This document shows, piece after piece, positions 28,272 to 37,759 of a stretch of DNA of 64,000 bases; positions within the stretch are counted from its first letter, which is position 1, and each line of letters begins with the position of its first letter. The notes beneath the pieces were generated by a model. The model searched no databases. It worked only from the letters and a program-made list of their open reading frames with translations, and was not told the origin of the DNA. Made by a program: the position numbers and the translations under genes. Origin of the DNA: an uncultured Rhodocyclaceae bacterium (lineage in GTDB: Bacteria; Pseudomonadota; Gammaproteobacteria; Burkholderiales; Rhodocyclaceae); NCBI GenBank assembly GCA_907163075.1, contig CAJQTY010000001.1, forward strand, positions 2,666,001 to 2,730,000, in the 5' to 3' direction.

Positions 28272-28817
28272 CTACTTCACGCCGAATCGTCTCATCAAAA
28301 AATGATCAACCGCGATTACGCCGGGTCCCCGGGCGATGAGGAGCAGGAGTACGGCGGCCCAGACGCCATGGGTCGGGTAGGCGTCCGGATAGATGAAAAT
28401 CTGGATGGTCAGCGTCATCACCAGCAACGCGAGCGCGGAGAACCGTGTCGCCAAGCCAATCAGGATGAGTGCCGGGAAGAGATGTTCGGCAAAGGCTGCC
28501 ATCGGGGCCGCCAGCTCTGGCGGGATCAGCGGTAGTCGATACTCGTCCTGAAACAGGGCAATGGCGGAATCCGACACGTGCGGCCAGCCGAATGAAAACT
28601 CCCCGGAGATAATGTCGACGGCGAATCCTTCGATCTTGGTCTGGCCGGATTTCCAGAATATTGCGGCAATCGAGAAGCGGCCGATCAGTGCAATCAACGA
28701 ATTCGGTATGCCGGAGAAGAGCCCGATGGCCGAATGGATAAGTCCGTTGATTCTGCCGACGAAGGTTGGCGAATCGGGGAAGGCGCGTTTGGTGGTAGTC
28801 GCGGCGGAATGAATCAC
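28272..28817 (-). CDS. DoxX-family membrane protein of the bufferin operon
   Basis: A 181-aa protein with four hydrophobic segments. DoxX family features are SLIALIGRFSIAAIFWKSGQTKIEGF at the first segment and HLFPALILIGLATRFSALALLVMTL in the third. GTG 28817 overlaps the bufC stop as GTGA, so it is co-translated with bufC. DoxX proteins commonly end bufferin (DUF2282/DUF692/DUF2063) operons; their role there is thought to be at the membrane but is unproven. Confidence 0.85.
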   Translation of the reverse strand: MIHSAATTTKRAFPDSPTFVGRINGLIHSAIGLFSGIPNSLIALIGRFSIAAIFWKSGQTKIEGFAVDIISGEFSFGWPHVSDSAIALFQDEYRLPLIPPELAAPMAAFAEHLFPALILIGLATRFSALALLVMTLTIQIFIYPDAYPTHGVWAAVLLLLIARGPGVIAVDHFLMRRFGVK

Positions 28818-29587
28818 GATGTTCTCCTCAATGAATACAAAGCCGTGATGGCACTTTTTTGAATCAGCAGACCGAGAGGGATCGCCGCATCGAAGTCTGG
28901 ATCGAGCTTCTGCGCAGACACCAGCGCCCCGCCCAGCGTCTCACCGCGCATCAATGCTTCGATGAAAGCACCGGCGGCGCGGGGAACTTCCATGACCTCG
29001 ACATCCAGCCCGTCACGTACGACCAGCGCCGTCTCGGGTACGTCGGGAACGACCGTTGCGAGATCGCCGACCCCTTGATGCGCGGCCCACAGAGAGACGA
29101 CGGCCGCCATCGAGTCAACAACACCAAGCGCGGGATGGATAGCCAGATTCAGATACGGCAAGTTCTCCTCGTCGGCCAGCATGGCGGTGATATCTTCGCT
29201 GCGTACCGGCGTCACTTCGGCAGCGTGATAGGCGCGTACGCGCAGGAATTCGAGACGTGCCATGTCGGCCAGATAGGGGACGCTGGCGGCTGGCGGGAAG
29301 CGCTCGACAAAGCCGGGAAACGCCTCGCCATAGAACACCATTAAACGCGAGGTCGGCGGATTAGCGTAGGCAAACAGGCGGGCCATGGCCCTGAAAAACG
29401 TCTCGCCGACCAACTCCTGGGTCACCGCAAAGGTGTCCGCCAATGCATCGACGAGCGAGACGATCACGTTGTTGCGGTAGACCGCGAAGCGGCGTGCAGG
29501 GTCGGAGCTGTTCCAGGTCGTCAGGCCCGGCGGACAAAATTGTCCCGGGTCCAGCAAAGCTTCAGCAAAGAGCTGTTGTTGGGTCAT
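28814..29587 (-). CDS. bufC: BufC-type partner protein (DUF2063 N-terminal domain)
   Basis: A 257-aa protein whose N-terminal half matches the DUF2063 domain that delivers precursor peptide to the DUF692 enzyme ([41 protein letters not shown], in two adjoining parts). ATG 29587 overlaps the bufB stop. With bufA and bufB it makes a bufferin maturation module. The C-terminal part ([21 protein letters not shown]) is the usual second domain. Confidence 0.88.
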   Translation of the reverse strand: MTQQQLFAEALLDPGQFCPPGLTTWNSSDPARRFAVYRNNVIVSLVDALADTFAVTQELVGETFFRAMARLFAYANPPTSRLMVFYGEAFPGFVERFPPAASVPYLADMARLEFLRVRAYHAAEVTPVRSEDITAMLADEENLPYLNLAIHPALGVVDSMAAVVSLWAAHQGVGDLATVVPDVPETALVVRDGLDVEVMEVPRAAGAFIEALMRGETLGGALVSAQKLDPDFDAAIPLGLLIQKSAITALYSLRRTS

Positions 29588-30480
29588 GCCGCGACGTCCG
29601 CATCGGAATGCACATCGCCCGTCGTTCGCAGCATGCCTTCGGCGTTTCTCGCTTCGGCAAGCAGCACCTCGAACGCCGGAATATCGTTGTCGCGCTCGAT
29701 CAGCGTGGCGACCGGGCCGACACGCTTCAGCGCGTAGCGGTACAGCGCCCAAACCGCCTCGGCGACTGGCGAACCATGGCTGTCAATCAGCAGCTCATCG
29801 CCGGCGGCATCCGTGTCGCGGGCGAATCCGGCCAGATGGATTTCACCGGTAGCCGCCAGCGGCAATGCGTCGATACAGGCATACGGATCGCGCCCATGAT
29901 TGACGCAGGAGACATAGACATTGTTCACGTCGAGCAGCAGGCCGCAGCCGGTGCGCTGGATTACCTCGCTCATGAAATCGGATTCGTCCATCGTCGACGC
30001 GGCAAACTCGACGTACGTCGCCGGGTTCTCCAGAAGCATGCGCCGCTTGAGCTTTTCCTGAACGCGGTCGATGTGATCGCAGACGCGCGTTAGCGCTGCG
30101 CGATGATACGGCGCCGGCAGCAGGTCGTTGAGAAATACATCGCCATGACCCGACCAGGCCAGGTGTTCGGAAAAGGACTGCGCTTCATAGCGTTGCAGCA
30201 AAGCCGCCAGACGCGCCAGATGCTCTTCGTCGAGCGCAGACTCGCCGCCGATCGAAAGCGCTACGCCATGGATCGACAAGGGATACTGGCTGCGGATTTT
30301 CGACAGGTAGTGGTGGAACGGGCCGCCATCCACCATGTAGTTTTCGGCATGGATTTCGAAGAAGCCCAAGTCGGGCGATGTCTCGAGAATCGTTCGATAG
30401 TGCTCGGGTTTGAGGCCCAAACCGCTACGTGCCGGGAGAGCGCCCGCCGCGATCGTCAGGAGATTTATGGCTGTCGTCAT
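29584..30480 (-). CDS. bufB: BufB, DUF692/MNIO multinuclear iron oxidase
   Basis: A 298-aa TIM-barrel enzyme of the multinuclear non-heme iron-dependent oxidase family. It modifies cysteines of the bufferin precursor, in characterised cases making thiooxazole-type groups that bind copper. Visible blocks are [14 protein letters not shown] at the N-terminus, [10 protein letters not shown] with a metal-binding His/Glu, [16 protein letters not shown] and [16 protein letters not shown] 30480 is chosen because the 47 residues before it include frame text of bufA. It is 42 bases after bufA and overlaps bufC. Confidence 0.92.
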   Translation of the reverse strand: MTTAINLLTIAAGALPARSGLGLKPEHYRTILETSPDLGFFEIHAENYMVDGGPFHHYLSKIRSQYPLSIHGVALSIGGESALDEEHLARLAALLQRYEAQSFSEHLAWSGHGDVFLNDLLPAPYHRAALTRVCDHIDRVQEKLKRRMLLENPATYVEFAASTMDESDFMSEVIQRTGCGLLLDVNNVYVSCVNHGRDPYACIDALPLAATGEIHLAGFARDTDAAGDELLIDSHGSPVAEAVWALYRYALKRVGPVATLIERDNDIPAFEVLLAEARNAEGMLRTTGDVHSDADVAA

Positions 30481-30521
30481 GGCAGGCGTCTCTTGCTGGT
30501 TTGAGTCGATGAATCCCGGGA

Positions 30522-30824
30522 TCAGGCCTTCTTTTCCTTGAACTCGGCGAGTTGGCCAAAGCCGGTCGCCGATGTCGGCGAAGCGGTCTTTTCGCAGGAG
30601 CCCTTGGGAACCAGCGACCACGCGTTACCCTGATAATCGACCTTCGACGTTCCGGCACAGGTGGTGCCAGCACCCGCCTTGCAGTCGTTCTTGCCTTTCA
30701 ATGCCACGCCGTAGCATTTTTCCTTGTCGGCCATTTTGTCCTGGGCGGCAACCGGAGTCGCGGCAACGGTCAGCGCGGTGCCAAGGGCGAAAGCGAGTGA
30801 TGCGGCGGTCATCGTTTTGTTCAT
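30522..30824 (-). CDS. bufA: Bufferin-type precursor (DUF2282), secreted copper-binding RiPP
   Basis: A 100-aa precursor with a signal peptide ([20 protein letters not shown]... cleavage near VAAQ). The mature part has four cysteines in the DUF2282 pattern: [21 protein letters not shown] and KGSCEK. A strong AGGAGA site sits 6 bases before ATG 30824, which is why the longer frame to 30863 is rejected. BufB and BufC next to it would modify the cysteines before or during export. The product should sequester copper in the periplasm. Confidence 0.9.
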   Translation of the reverse strand: MNKTMTAASLAFALGTALTVAATPVAAQDKMADKEKCYGVALKGKNDCKAGAGTTCAGTSKVDYQGNAWSLVPKGSCEKTASPTSATGFGQLAEFKEKKA

Positions 30825-30988
30825 GGTGATTCTCCTGGTGTTGATGTAGGAACGGGCATTCATATGGGCAACAGCACGAATCTGCGAGTTGCTTGTTGGT
30901 TGGTCGGCGAATGAATGAATTCCTTACAACAAATCATCGAGAGGTTTCATCGGAGCAACGATTCGTCCAGAAACCTGAGTTGAGACCA

Positions 30989-31133
30989 CTTTCAACGCAG
31001 AGATCGCCGAGCCGCAGAGGACGCAGAGGAAAATTCGGTTTCACCTTTCGGGTGAGCCGTCGCATTCGCATCAGCCTTTGCGCTCTCCTGGCTTTTTTCT
31101 GCGCCCTTTGCGTCAAATACGGTTTCCAGATTC
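30989..31133 (-). repeat. Interspersed repeat, copy B (145 bp, inverted)
   Basis: The reverse complement aligns with 26843-26961 along its whole length, with a 20-base extra segment near the ctctgcg end. The 474-bp gap 30825-31298 holds this repeat and nothing else certain. A protein-like fragment (MYALLPGLSRQAWPDHFTEP and on, 31205-31336) may be the decayed end of another gene. Confidence 0.75.
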
Positions 31134-31298
31134 ATGCATCGTCAAGATGAGGCCGAGACCTGGCTTGCCGATACCGGCTGCTACCGCGCGAAGGATTTGG
31201 AGGTATGTATGCCTTGCTGCCAGGATTGAGCCGTCAAGCGTGGCCGGACCACTTTACCGAACCGCTGCACCTGGCGGACGACGCCTCGCCGGTCGCCT

Positions 31299-32756
31299 TT
31301 AAGTCCGACGGGCTGCCAGACCAATACACTTTTTAGCCAGAATCTCGGTCGGATCAAGAACTGCCACGGTCTTTCCGGCGACAACGAAATGGGGATCGGC
31401 TTCCAGTACCAGGGGAAGCTCCGTGCAGCCCAAAATGACCGCGCTCGCTCCGAGTTCGACCAGGTGAGAGAGCGCGACTAGAAGCTCCTCCCGGCATTCG
31501 CCTTCGGTGAAACCAGCCTTCACACCCCGCTCGCCGTAGATCGCATTCATCACCTTGGCCTGATTCGCCTCGTCGGGGATTAACAGCCCGATTCCTGCCT
31601 TGGCCGCCACCTCAGCATAAATTCCACTGCACACCGTGCCGTCGGTGGCGAGCAGTCCTACCGTCGCCTTCACAGGCAGGCTTGCCTGAATGTGTTCGAC
31701 CGTTGCTGTCAGCATATTGATCACGGGAATGCCGAGATATGGCTGGATACGCTCGACGAAGGCGTGAGCGGTATTGCAGGGAATCGCAATCACGTCCGCA
31801 TCGGCTGCTTCAAGTTTCTTGCAGGTTGAATAGAGCGCCACGGTCGGATCGGTACCATTGCCGATCAGGTTCTCGGTGCGATCGGGAATTTGCGGGTTCT
31901 GCTCTATGACCAGTTTGATATGCTCCTGATCCTTGCTGGCTTTTGTGTGACGCACGATCTTGCCAACGAAATCAACGGTGGCAGCCGGTCCGATGCCGCC
32001 GACAACGCCGATCTTGAATTCCTTGGCAGAAGCCTCGGCGCCGTTGGCAATGGTGTAGCGGGCATAGATCAGGTTGGCGTCGATAACCGGCAGGCCCAAC
32101 TGGGTCAGCGCATCAAGGACGATGGGTATTTCCGTGAATCCGGGAATGATCAGTTCAGCACCTTGCTCCATCAGATCACGGCAGGCCAGGACCAGCCGCT
32201 CCACCGCGGCACCCTGCAAGTGACCGGCCTTGATCCCTTCGGGACCGTAAATGGCGGGCATGACGCATGTCCTCTGAATGTCCTCGCTGGGGTAAAGCAG
32301 TTCCCAGCGGGGCTCGGAGAAATGCTGTTCGAAAAGGCCCCTGGTTCGCACGTAGTCCGAGCTTAGAACCCCCAGGCGTCGCACATTCGGATGCCGGCGA
32401 CCGACGTACTCACTCAAGGCGTCCATCATGTTGACAATGGGCAGCCGGGATTCCGCCTTCAACTCGTCGATAAACGTATGACTCAGGAAGCAAGGAAGGA
32501 TCACTGCATCGACCCGACGCTTCTCGAATTGGCGAATCATGTCGAATACGTAAAGCTTGCGACCGCTCTGGGCGGCAGAGCTTTCTCCCGGAGCATCTCC
32601 TTCGGCAAAAGGGTGCTGCTCAAAGATCAACTCGGGCTGTTCCGCCGCGTTCGTCGATGGCACGGCCTTGACCAGCTTGAAAAATATGTCGGCGGCGCCC
32701 AGCGAACCAAGGCCGCCGACGATGCCATAGCGAAGTTTACTGCGTCTGTTTTCCAC
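31299..32756 (-). CDS. Tandem-domain aspartate/glutamate racemase-family protein
   Basis: A 485-aa protein made of two copies of the Asp/Glu racemase fold. The C-terminal copy (about residues 245-480) keeps both catalytic cysteines, in VIAIPCNTAHAF and VILGCTELPLVL, and starts KIGVVGGIGPAATVDF. The N-terminal copy starts RYGIVGGLGSLGAADIF and keeps the first Cys (VILPCFLSH), but has LIIPGFTEIPIVL where the second Cys should be. So only one half looks catalytic. GTG 32756 has CAGGAG 8 bases before it. It stands alone; the substrate is unknown. Confidence 0.87.
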   Translation of the reverse strand: MENRRSKLRYGIVGGLGSLGAADIFFKLVKAVPSTNAAEQPELIFEQHPFAEGDAPGESSAAQSGRKLYVFDMIRQFEKRRVDAVILPCFLSHTFIDELKAESRLPIVNMMDALSEYVGRRHPNVRRLGVLSSDYVRTRGLFEQHFSEPRWELLYPSEDIQRTCVMPAIYGPEGIKAGHLQGAAVERLVLACRDLMEQGAELIIPGFTEIPIVLDALTQLGLPVIDANLIYARYTIANGAEASAKEFKIGVVGGIGPAATVDFVGKIVRHTKASKDQEHIKLVIEQNPQIPDRTENLIGNGTDPTVALYSTCKKLEAADADVIAIPCNTAHAFVERIQPYLGIPVINMLTATVEHIQASLPVKATVGLLATDGTVCSGIYAEVAAKAGIGLLIPDEANQAKVMNAIYGERGVKAGFTEGECREELLVALSHLVELGASAVILGCTELPLVLEADPHFVVAGKTVAVLDPTEILAKKCIGLAARRT

Positions 32757-32948
32757 GCTTTGTCTCCTGTGACTTCAGGGATTGCATAGGCGTTCTCCGC
32801 GTGCATGAGCGATAACACCGATTCGGAATGCCTGTCCTGAACCTGTTCTCCATGGGGTTGATAACTCGCGTGCGTGCATGCCGATTCCAGAGCAGCGTGT
32901 TAATTGGCGGTGTCAACGTCCGGTGAGGGTTCGGCGGCCGGAGGCAGG

Positions 32949-33560
32949 CTAGCGCGCGACCGAAGTCGCCAGTTTCGCCGCCAGGCCGAGAAGTGCGGCG
33001 CCGACGATGCGGTCAAACCATAGCATGTGGCGGCGCAGCCATTCGAGAACCCGCTGCGACGAAAAGAGCACGGCGACCAGGCCGAACCACAGAAACGATT
33101 CGCCGACCAGCAGGAACCACAGGAGCGCGACGTCGGCAGCGCCCAGGCCGGGCGTCAGCGCCTGCGAAAGAATCGAGCCGAAATAGAGCATGGCCTTGGG
33201 GTTGAGCAGATTCGTCAGAAACCCGGTGAGGAATGCCTTGCCGACGTGTTGCCGGGATTGTGCATCCGGCAACTGGCCGCGGGAGCGCAGGCATTGTACG
33301 CCCAGCCACGCCAGGTAAAGCGCGCCGGCAACCGACAATAGCCGCCCAAGTCCGGGCAAGGCGGCCAGGACCAGCGACAACCCGAGTACCGAGATCAGCA
33401 CATAGACCCCGATGGCAACGACGACACCGGCCGCTCCCCAGAGGCCGGCACGGCGCCCGAAAACGATGGAAAGGCGGGTGACGACAGCGAAGTCCGGTCC
33501 CGGCGAAATCAGGGCGACGGCGTGAATGATCAGGATCGGGCTCAACGCTTCAAGAGACAC
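32949..33560 (-). CDS. LysE/RhtB-family amino acid exporter
   Basis: A 203-aa inner-membrane protein with six hydrophobic segments. The family signature is ISPGPDFAVVTRLSIVFGRRAGLW near the N-terminus, and a second conserved block is FLTNLLNPKAMLYFGSIL near residue 115. Such proteins export amino acids such as lysine, threonine or homoserine lactone. GTG 33560 is preceded by AAGGAAAAAC. It lies 50 bp after gabD in the same direction and may be co-transcribed. Substrate not readable. Confidence 0.88.
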   Translation of the reverse strand: MSLEALSPILIIHAVALISPGPDFAVVTRLSIVFGRRAGLWGAAGVVVAIGVYVLISVLGLSLVLAALPGLGRLLSVAGALYLAWLGVQCLRSRGQLPDAQSRQHVGKAFLTGFLTNLLNPKAMLYFGSILSQALTPGLGAADVALLWFLLVGESFLWFGLVAVLFSSQRVLEWLRRHMLWFDRIVGAALLGLAAKLATSVAR

Positions 33561-33612
33561 GTTTTTCCTTGGTATTAGAAGGCTTGATCATGAAATTCAT
33601 GCACGGAGCTGC

Positions 33613-35067
33613 TCAAAGGCCGGCGACGCACACGTATTTGATTTCGAGATAGTCATCGAGGCCGTGGCGTGAGCCTTCGCGTCCCAGCCCGGACGACTTG
33701 ACGCCGCCGAAGGGCGCGATCTCGGTGGAAATGATCCCGGTGTTGACGCCGACCATGCCGTATTCGAGGGCTTCCGACACGCGAAAAATGCGCCCGATGT
33801 CGCGCGCGTAGAAGTACGAGGCCAGGCCGAATTCCGTGTCGTTGGCCATGCGGATGGCGTCTTGTTCATCTTGAAAGCGGAACAGCGGGGCGACCGGGCC
33901 GAAAATCTCTTCGCGCGCCAGGCGCATTTGGGGCGTCGCGTCGGCGAGGATCGTCGGCTCGAAAAAGGTGCGGCCGAGCGCATGCGGCTTGCCGCCGCAC
34001 AGCACTCGAGCGCCTTTCGCGACGGCGTCGGCGAGCAGTTCCTCGACCTTGGCGACGGCGGCCTGGTCGATCAGCGGCCCCTGCGTGACGCTGGCGTCAA
34101 GGCCGTTGCCGACCTTCAGCACGGCAACGGCGCTGGCCAGTTTCTGCGCAAAGGCGTCGTAGACGCCATCCTGGACCAGCAGGCGGTTGGCGCACACGCA
34201 GGTCTGGCCGGCGTTGCGGTACTTTGAGGCGAGCGCGCCGAGCACCGCGGCGTCGAGGTCGGCGTCGTCGAAGACGATGAAGGGCGCATTTCCGCCGAGT
34301 TCCATCGACAGCTTCTTCACCGTCGGCGCGCACTGCGCGATCAACTGCGAGCCAATCTCGGTGGAGCCGGTGAAGGACAGCTTGCGCACTACCGGGTTGG
34401 CGCAAATTTCGGTGCCGATGGCTGCGGCCGAGCCGGTGACAACGTTGAAAACGCCTGGCGGGAGACCGGCGCGTTCGGCCAGTTCGGCCAATGCCAGCGC
34501 AGAAAACGGCGTCTGGCTGGCCGGCTTGACGAGCATCGTGCAGCCGGCGGCCAGCGCGGCGCCGGCCTTGCGCGTGATCATCGCGGCCGGGAAGTTCCAC
34601 GGCGTGATTGCGGCGCATACGCCGACCGGCTGGCGGGTGACGAGCAGGCGGCGATCGGTCGCGTTGGACGGAATGAGCTCGCCGTAGGCGCGCTTCCCTT
34701 CTTCGGCGAACCACTCCAGGTAAGCGGCGGCATAGGTAATTTCACCTTTCGCTTCGGCCAGCGGCTTGCCCTGTTCGGAGGTCATGATCAACGCCAGGTC
34801 GTCCTGACTGAGGAGCATCAACTCGTACCAGCGGCGGAGGATTCTGGCGCGTTCAGCGGCAGTTTTCGCCCGCCAGCCTGGCAGCGCGGCGGCGGCGGCG
34901 TCGATGGCGCGCCGTGTTTCGGTGCCGCCCATCTTCGGCACCGTGCCCAGCGCTTCGCCCGTGGCCGGATTGCGTACGCCAAGAGTGCCGGCCTGGTCGG
35001 CGTCGAGCCAGACGCCGTCGATATAACATTGCTGACGAAAAAGCACGGGATCTTTGAGGTCGAGCAT
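33613..35067 (-). CDS. gabD: NAD(P)-dependent succinate-semialdehyde dehydrogenase
   Basis: A 484-aa aldehyde dehydrogenase of the GabD class, oxidising succinate semialdehyde to succinate. Hallmarks are AAITPWNFPAAMITRK, SFTGSTEIG, MELGGNAPFIVFDDADLD with the general-base Glu, and YRNAGQTCVCANR with the catalytic Cys. The C-terminus has YGMVGVNTG and APFGGVKSSGLGREG, typical of GabD. AGGAG precedes ATG 35067. A GABA transaminase is not adjacent, so other aldehydes are possible. Confidence 0.92.
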   Translation of the reverse strand: MLDLKDPVLFRQQCYIDGVWLDADQAGTLGVRNPATGEALGTVPKMGGTETRRAIDAAAAALPGWRAKTAAERARILRRWYELMLLSQDDLALIMTSEQGKPLAEAKGEITYAAAYLEWFAEEGKRAYGELIPSNATDRRLLVTRQPVGVCAAITPWNFPAAMITRKAGAALAAGCTMLVKPASQTPFSALALAELAERAGLPPGVFNVVTGSAAAIGTEICANPVVRKLSFTGSTEIGSQLIAQCAPTVKKLSMELGGNAPFIVFDDADLDAAVLGALASKYRNAGQTCVCANRLLVQDGVYDAFAQKLASAVAVLKVGNGLDASVTQGPLIDQAAVAKVEELLADAVAKGARVLCGGKPHALGRTFFEPTILADATPQMRLAREEIFGPVAPLFRFQDEQDAIRMANDTEFGLASYFYARDIGRIFRVSEALEYGMVGVNTGIISTEIAPFGGVKSSGLGREGSRHGLDDYLEIKYVCVAGL

Positions 35068-35173
35068 TGGCCGTCTCCTGGTCTGGTCGCTTACCGCGAG
35101 TAGATAGACGGAGTTTAACGCTCAATGCGCCTGAACTTGCTTGCACCTCTTGTTCATTTCGCTTCGGCGTGCC

Positions 35174-35201
35174 AAAAAAATGGGCGCCACGAGGGCGCCC
35201 A
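35174..35201 (-). terminator. Rho-independent terminator of glnK-amtB
   Basis: tgggcgcc and ggcgccca form a perfect 8-bp stem with a 5-base loop (35181-35201). On the minus strand TTTTTTT follows, 26 bases after the amtB stop. It is a textbook terminator for the ammonium operon. Confidence 0.85.
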
Positions 35202-35226
35202 AATGGGAGTGCTTCTTGGAGAAAGC

Positions 35227-36699
35227 TTAGTGGTGGTAGGCCGATTCGCCGTGCGAAGTGATGTCCAGCCCTTCGCGCTCTTCCTCTTCCGGCACGCGCA
35301 GGCCGATGAACATGTCGACCAGCTTGTAGGCGACCAGGGAAACCACGCCGGACCAGACGACGACCGTTCCGACGCCCCACAACTGGCTGATCAACTGCGT
35401 TGTCATGTCGTAGTCGCCGACCTTGTTGGCCACGTAGTCATAGACGCCGGTACCGCCCAGCGACGGCGCACAGAAGATGCCGGTGAGGATCGACCCGAGG
35501 ATGCCGCCGACGCCATGCACGCCGAAGACGTCGAGCGAATCGTCGGCACCGAGCATGCTCTTCAGGCCATTGACGCCCCACAGGCAGATGATTCCCGCCA
35601 GCAGGCCGATGGCGATGGCGCCCATGACGCCGACGAAGCCAGCCGCCGGGGTGATCGCCACCAGGCCGGCGACGGCACCGGAAGCGGCACCCAGCATCGA
35701 GGGCTTGCCCTTGATCAGCCATTCCGCCAGCATCCAGGACATCGCCGCGCAGGCCGTTGCCACCCAGGTGTTGACCATCGCCAGAGCAGCGCCGCCGTTG
35801 GCTTCGAGTGCCGAGCCGGCGTTGAAACCGAACCAGCCAAACCACAGCAGCGAGGCGCCGATCATGGTGAAGGTCAGGCTGTGCGGGGCCATCGATTCAC
35901 GGCCGTAGCCAACGCGCTTGCCGGTCAGATAGGCGCCGATCAGACCCGCCACGGCGGCATTGATATGCACCACGGTACCGCCGGCAAAGTCCAGCGCGCC
36001 TTTCTGAAACAGGAAGCCCGCCGTCTTGCCCGCCGCTTCGCCAGCCGCCGCATCGACATAGGCATCCGGGCCCGCCCAGTACCACACCATGTGCGCCATC
36101 GGCAGATACGAGAAGGTGAACCACAGGACCATGAAGACCAGGATGGCGGAGAACTTGGCACGCTCCGCGAAGGCACCGACGATCAGCCCGCAGGTAATCG
36201 CCGCAAAGGCGCCCTGAAAGATGACGTAGGCGTATTCGGAGATGACCACTCCCTTGCTGAAGGTGGCCACGACCGAATCGACGGTCAGCCCTTTCAGGAA
36301 GAGTTTGTCCAGCGTCCCGAGGAAGCTGCCGCCTTCGGTAAAGGCCACCGAATACCCGAAGACCACCCACAACACGCTGATCAGGGAGAAGGTGACAAAA
36401 ACCTGCATCAGCACCGAGAGCATGTTCTTCGCGCGCACCAGTCCACCGTAGAACAAGGCCAGGCCGGGGATTGACATCAGGATGACCAGTGCCGCGCTGA
36501 GCATGACCCAGGCGTTGTCGCCACGGTTCGGAACGGCGGCTGGAGCGGCGGCCGCTGGCGCCGCCTCGGCGGCGGATACTGCAGCCGCCGGTGCGGTGGC
36601 GGTGACGGCGGGTGCGCCACCGGCTTTTTCTTCAGCCCAGGCCGGCGAGCCCAGACTGACGGCGCCCAGCAAGGCAATTATTGCCAAGAGGTGTCTCAT
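35227..36699 (-). CDS. amtB: Ammonium transporter AmtB
   Basis: A 490-aa ammonium channel. A signal peptide (RHLLAIIALLGAVSLGSPAWA) is followed by an Ala/Pro-rich linker, then about eleven membrane segments. Conserved parts include LFYGGLVRAKNMLS, YLPMAHMVWYW, the pore region GGTVVHINAAVAGL with one twin-His, and DVFGVHGVGGILGS with the other. ATG 36699 is chosen because GGAGAAAATC precedes it. It follows glnK by 10 bases, the standard order in which GlnK gates the channel. Confidence 0.95.
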   Translation of the reverse strand: MRHLLAIIALLGAVSLGSPAWAEEKAGGAPAVTATAPAAAVSAAEAAPAAAAPAAVPNRGDNAWVMLSAALVILMSIPGLALFYGGLVRAKNMLSVLMQVFVTFSLISVLWVVFGYSVAFTEGGSFLGTLDKLFLKGLTVDSVVATFSKGVVISEYAYVIFQGAFAAITCGLIVGAFAERAKFSAILVFMVLWFTFSYLPMAHMVWYWAGPDAYVDAAAGEAAGKTAGFLFQKGALDFAGGTVVHINAAVAGLIGAYLTGKRVGYGRESMAPHSLTFTMIGASLLWFGWFGFNAGSALEANGGAALAMVNTWVATACAAMSWMLAEWLIKGKPSMLGAASGAVAGLVAITPAAGFVGVMGAIAIGLLAGIICLWGVNGLKSMLGADDSLDVFGVHGVGGILGSILTGIFCAPSLGGTGVYDYVANKVGDYDMTTQLISQLWGVGTVVVWSGVVSLVAYKLVDMFIGLRVPEEEEREGLDITSHGESAYHH

Positions 36700-36709
36700 G
36701 ATTTTCTCC

Positions 36710-37072
<363 letters not shown>

Positions 37073-37086
37073 TTAAAGGTCCCCGG

Positions 37087-37158
37087 TTACAGAAGATTGT
37101 CAGAGTTCAAGTTCGTGACGCTGTGGAACCTGGCGTTGGCCAGAATTGCTGTTTCCAT
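37087..37158 (-). CDS. Possible 23-aa leader peptide upstream of glnK
   Basis: ATG 37158 is preceded by GAGGAG at 8 bases, one of the best ribosome sites in the window, and opens METAILANARFHSVTNLNSD followed by NLL and TAA. It lies between the sigma54-type promoter and glnK, inside the expected transcript. It resembles no protein known to me. It could be a regulatory leader peptide or a short decayed gene. Confidence 0.4.
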   Translation of the reverse strand: METAILANARFHSVTNLNSDNLL

Positions 37159-37210
37159 AAGTGACTCCTCAGACATTGATAAAAGATTGCAAGGTTTGCG
37201 TAGCACATTA

Positions 37211-37226
37211 AGCATTAGCCGTGCCA
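37211..37226 (-). promoter_or_regulatory. Sigma54 (RpoN) promoter for glnK-amtB
   Basis: On the minus strand tggcacggctaatgct has GG and GC separated by exactly ten bases, matching the -24/-12 sigma54 consensus TGGCAC-N5-TTGC at most positions. Transcription would start near 37200, about 150 bases before glnK. An NtrC-type site is expected further upstream but I could not pick one out. Confidence 0.7.
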
Positions 37227-37551
37227 GATAACTTATTAATATTAATCATATGGTTATCAACGCCATGCGCGCTTGCTGATTGTGTTGCGCACTGTGCTGG
37301 CGCACGCAAACAGGTCGTCGCACCAAGGCGGGGCGACGAGTCCATAGCCCGATTTCTGCCTGAGAACGGCCGTGCGGCAGAGCAAAAATGGCGATTTCAA
37401 TCGGCCACGCGGCAGCGCTTGCTCGCCTCCGCGCCGCGCCCCTGGGAACGCCCGTTTACGCAGTTTCCGGGGCGGGCCGAGTCGTCAGGGCAATCGCATG
37501 AGTACCAAAGTCATTAAAGTGAAACTCCGCACGCTTCATTTCGGCCAAGGC

Positions 37552-37622
37552 TTGTCGTCCCGGCGCAAGCCGGGACCCAGTTCGTGTTCCGCGAACCTGG
37601 ATTCCGCCATACGCCGGAATGG
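37552..37622. repeat. Multi-hairpin intergenic repeat
   Basis: Three nested stems lie in a row: cccggc/gccggg at 37559-37574, ccaggttcgcg-type pairing at 37577-37600, and ttccg/cggaa at 37602-37619. The pattern (gtcccggcgcaagccgggac... ctggattccgcc) is a common dispersed repeat of proteobacterial genomes. The gap 37227-37758 otherwise shows only ubiK's upstream region. Confidence 0.6.
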
Positions 37623-37759
37623 CCAGCCCTGGTGCATCTGGCCGCCGGCCCTTCCGGCGACATTCGGGCGATTGCCCTGGCCGTGCCGTGGGTTCGGGTC
37701 TGTGCCCGGATGGGCTGTGATAAACTCGACCGCCAGCCCCCAGATGAAAGGCATCCGCC

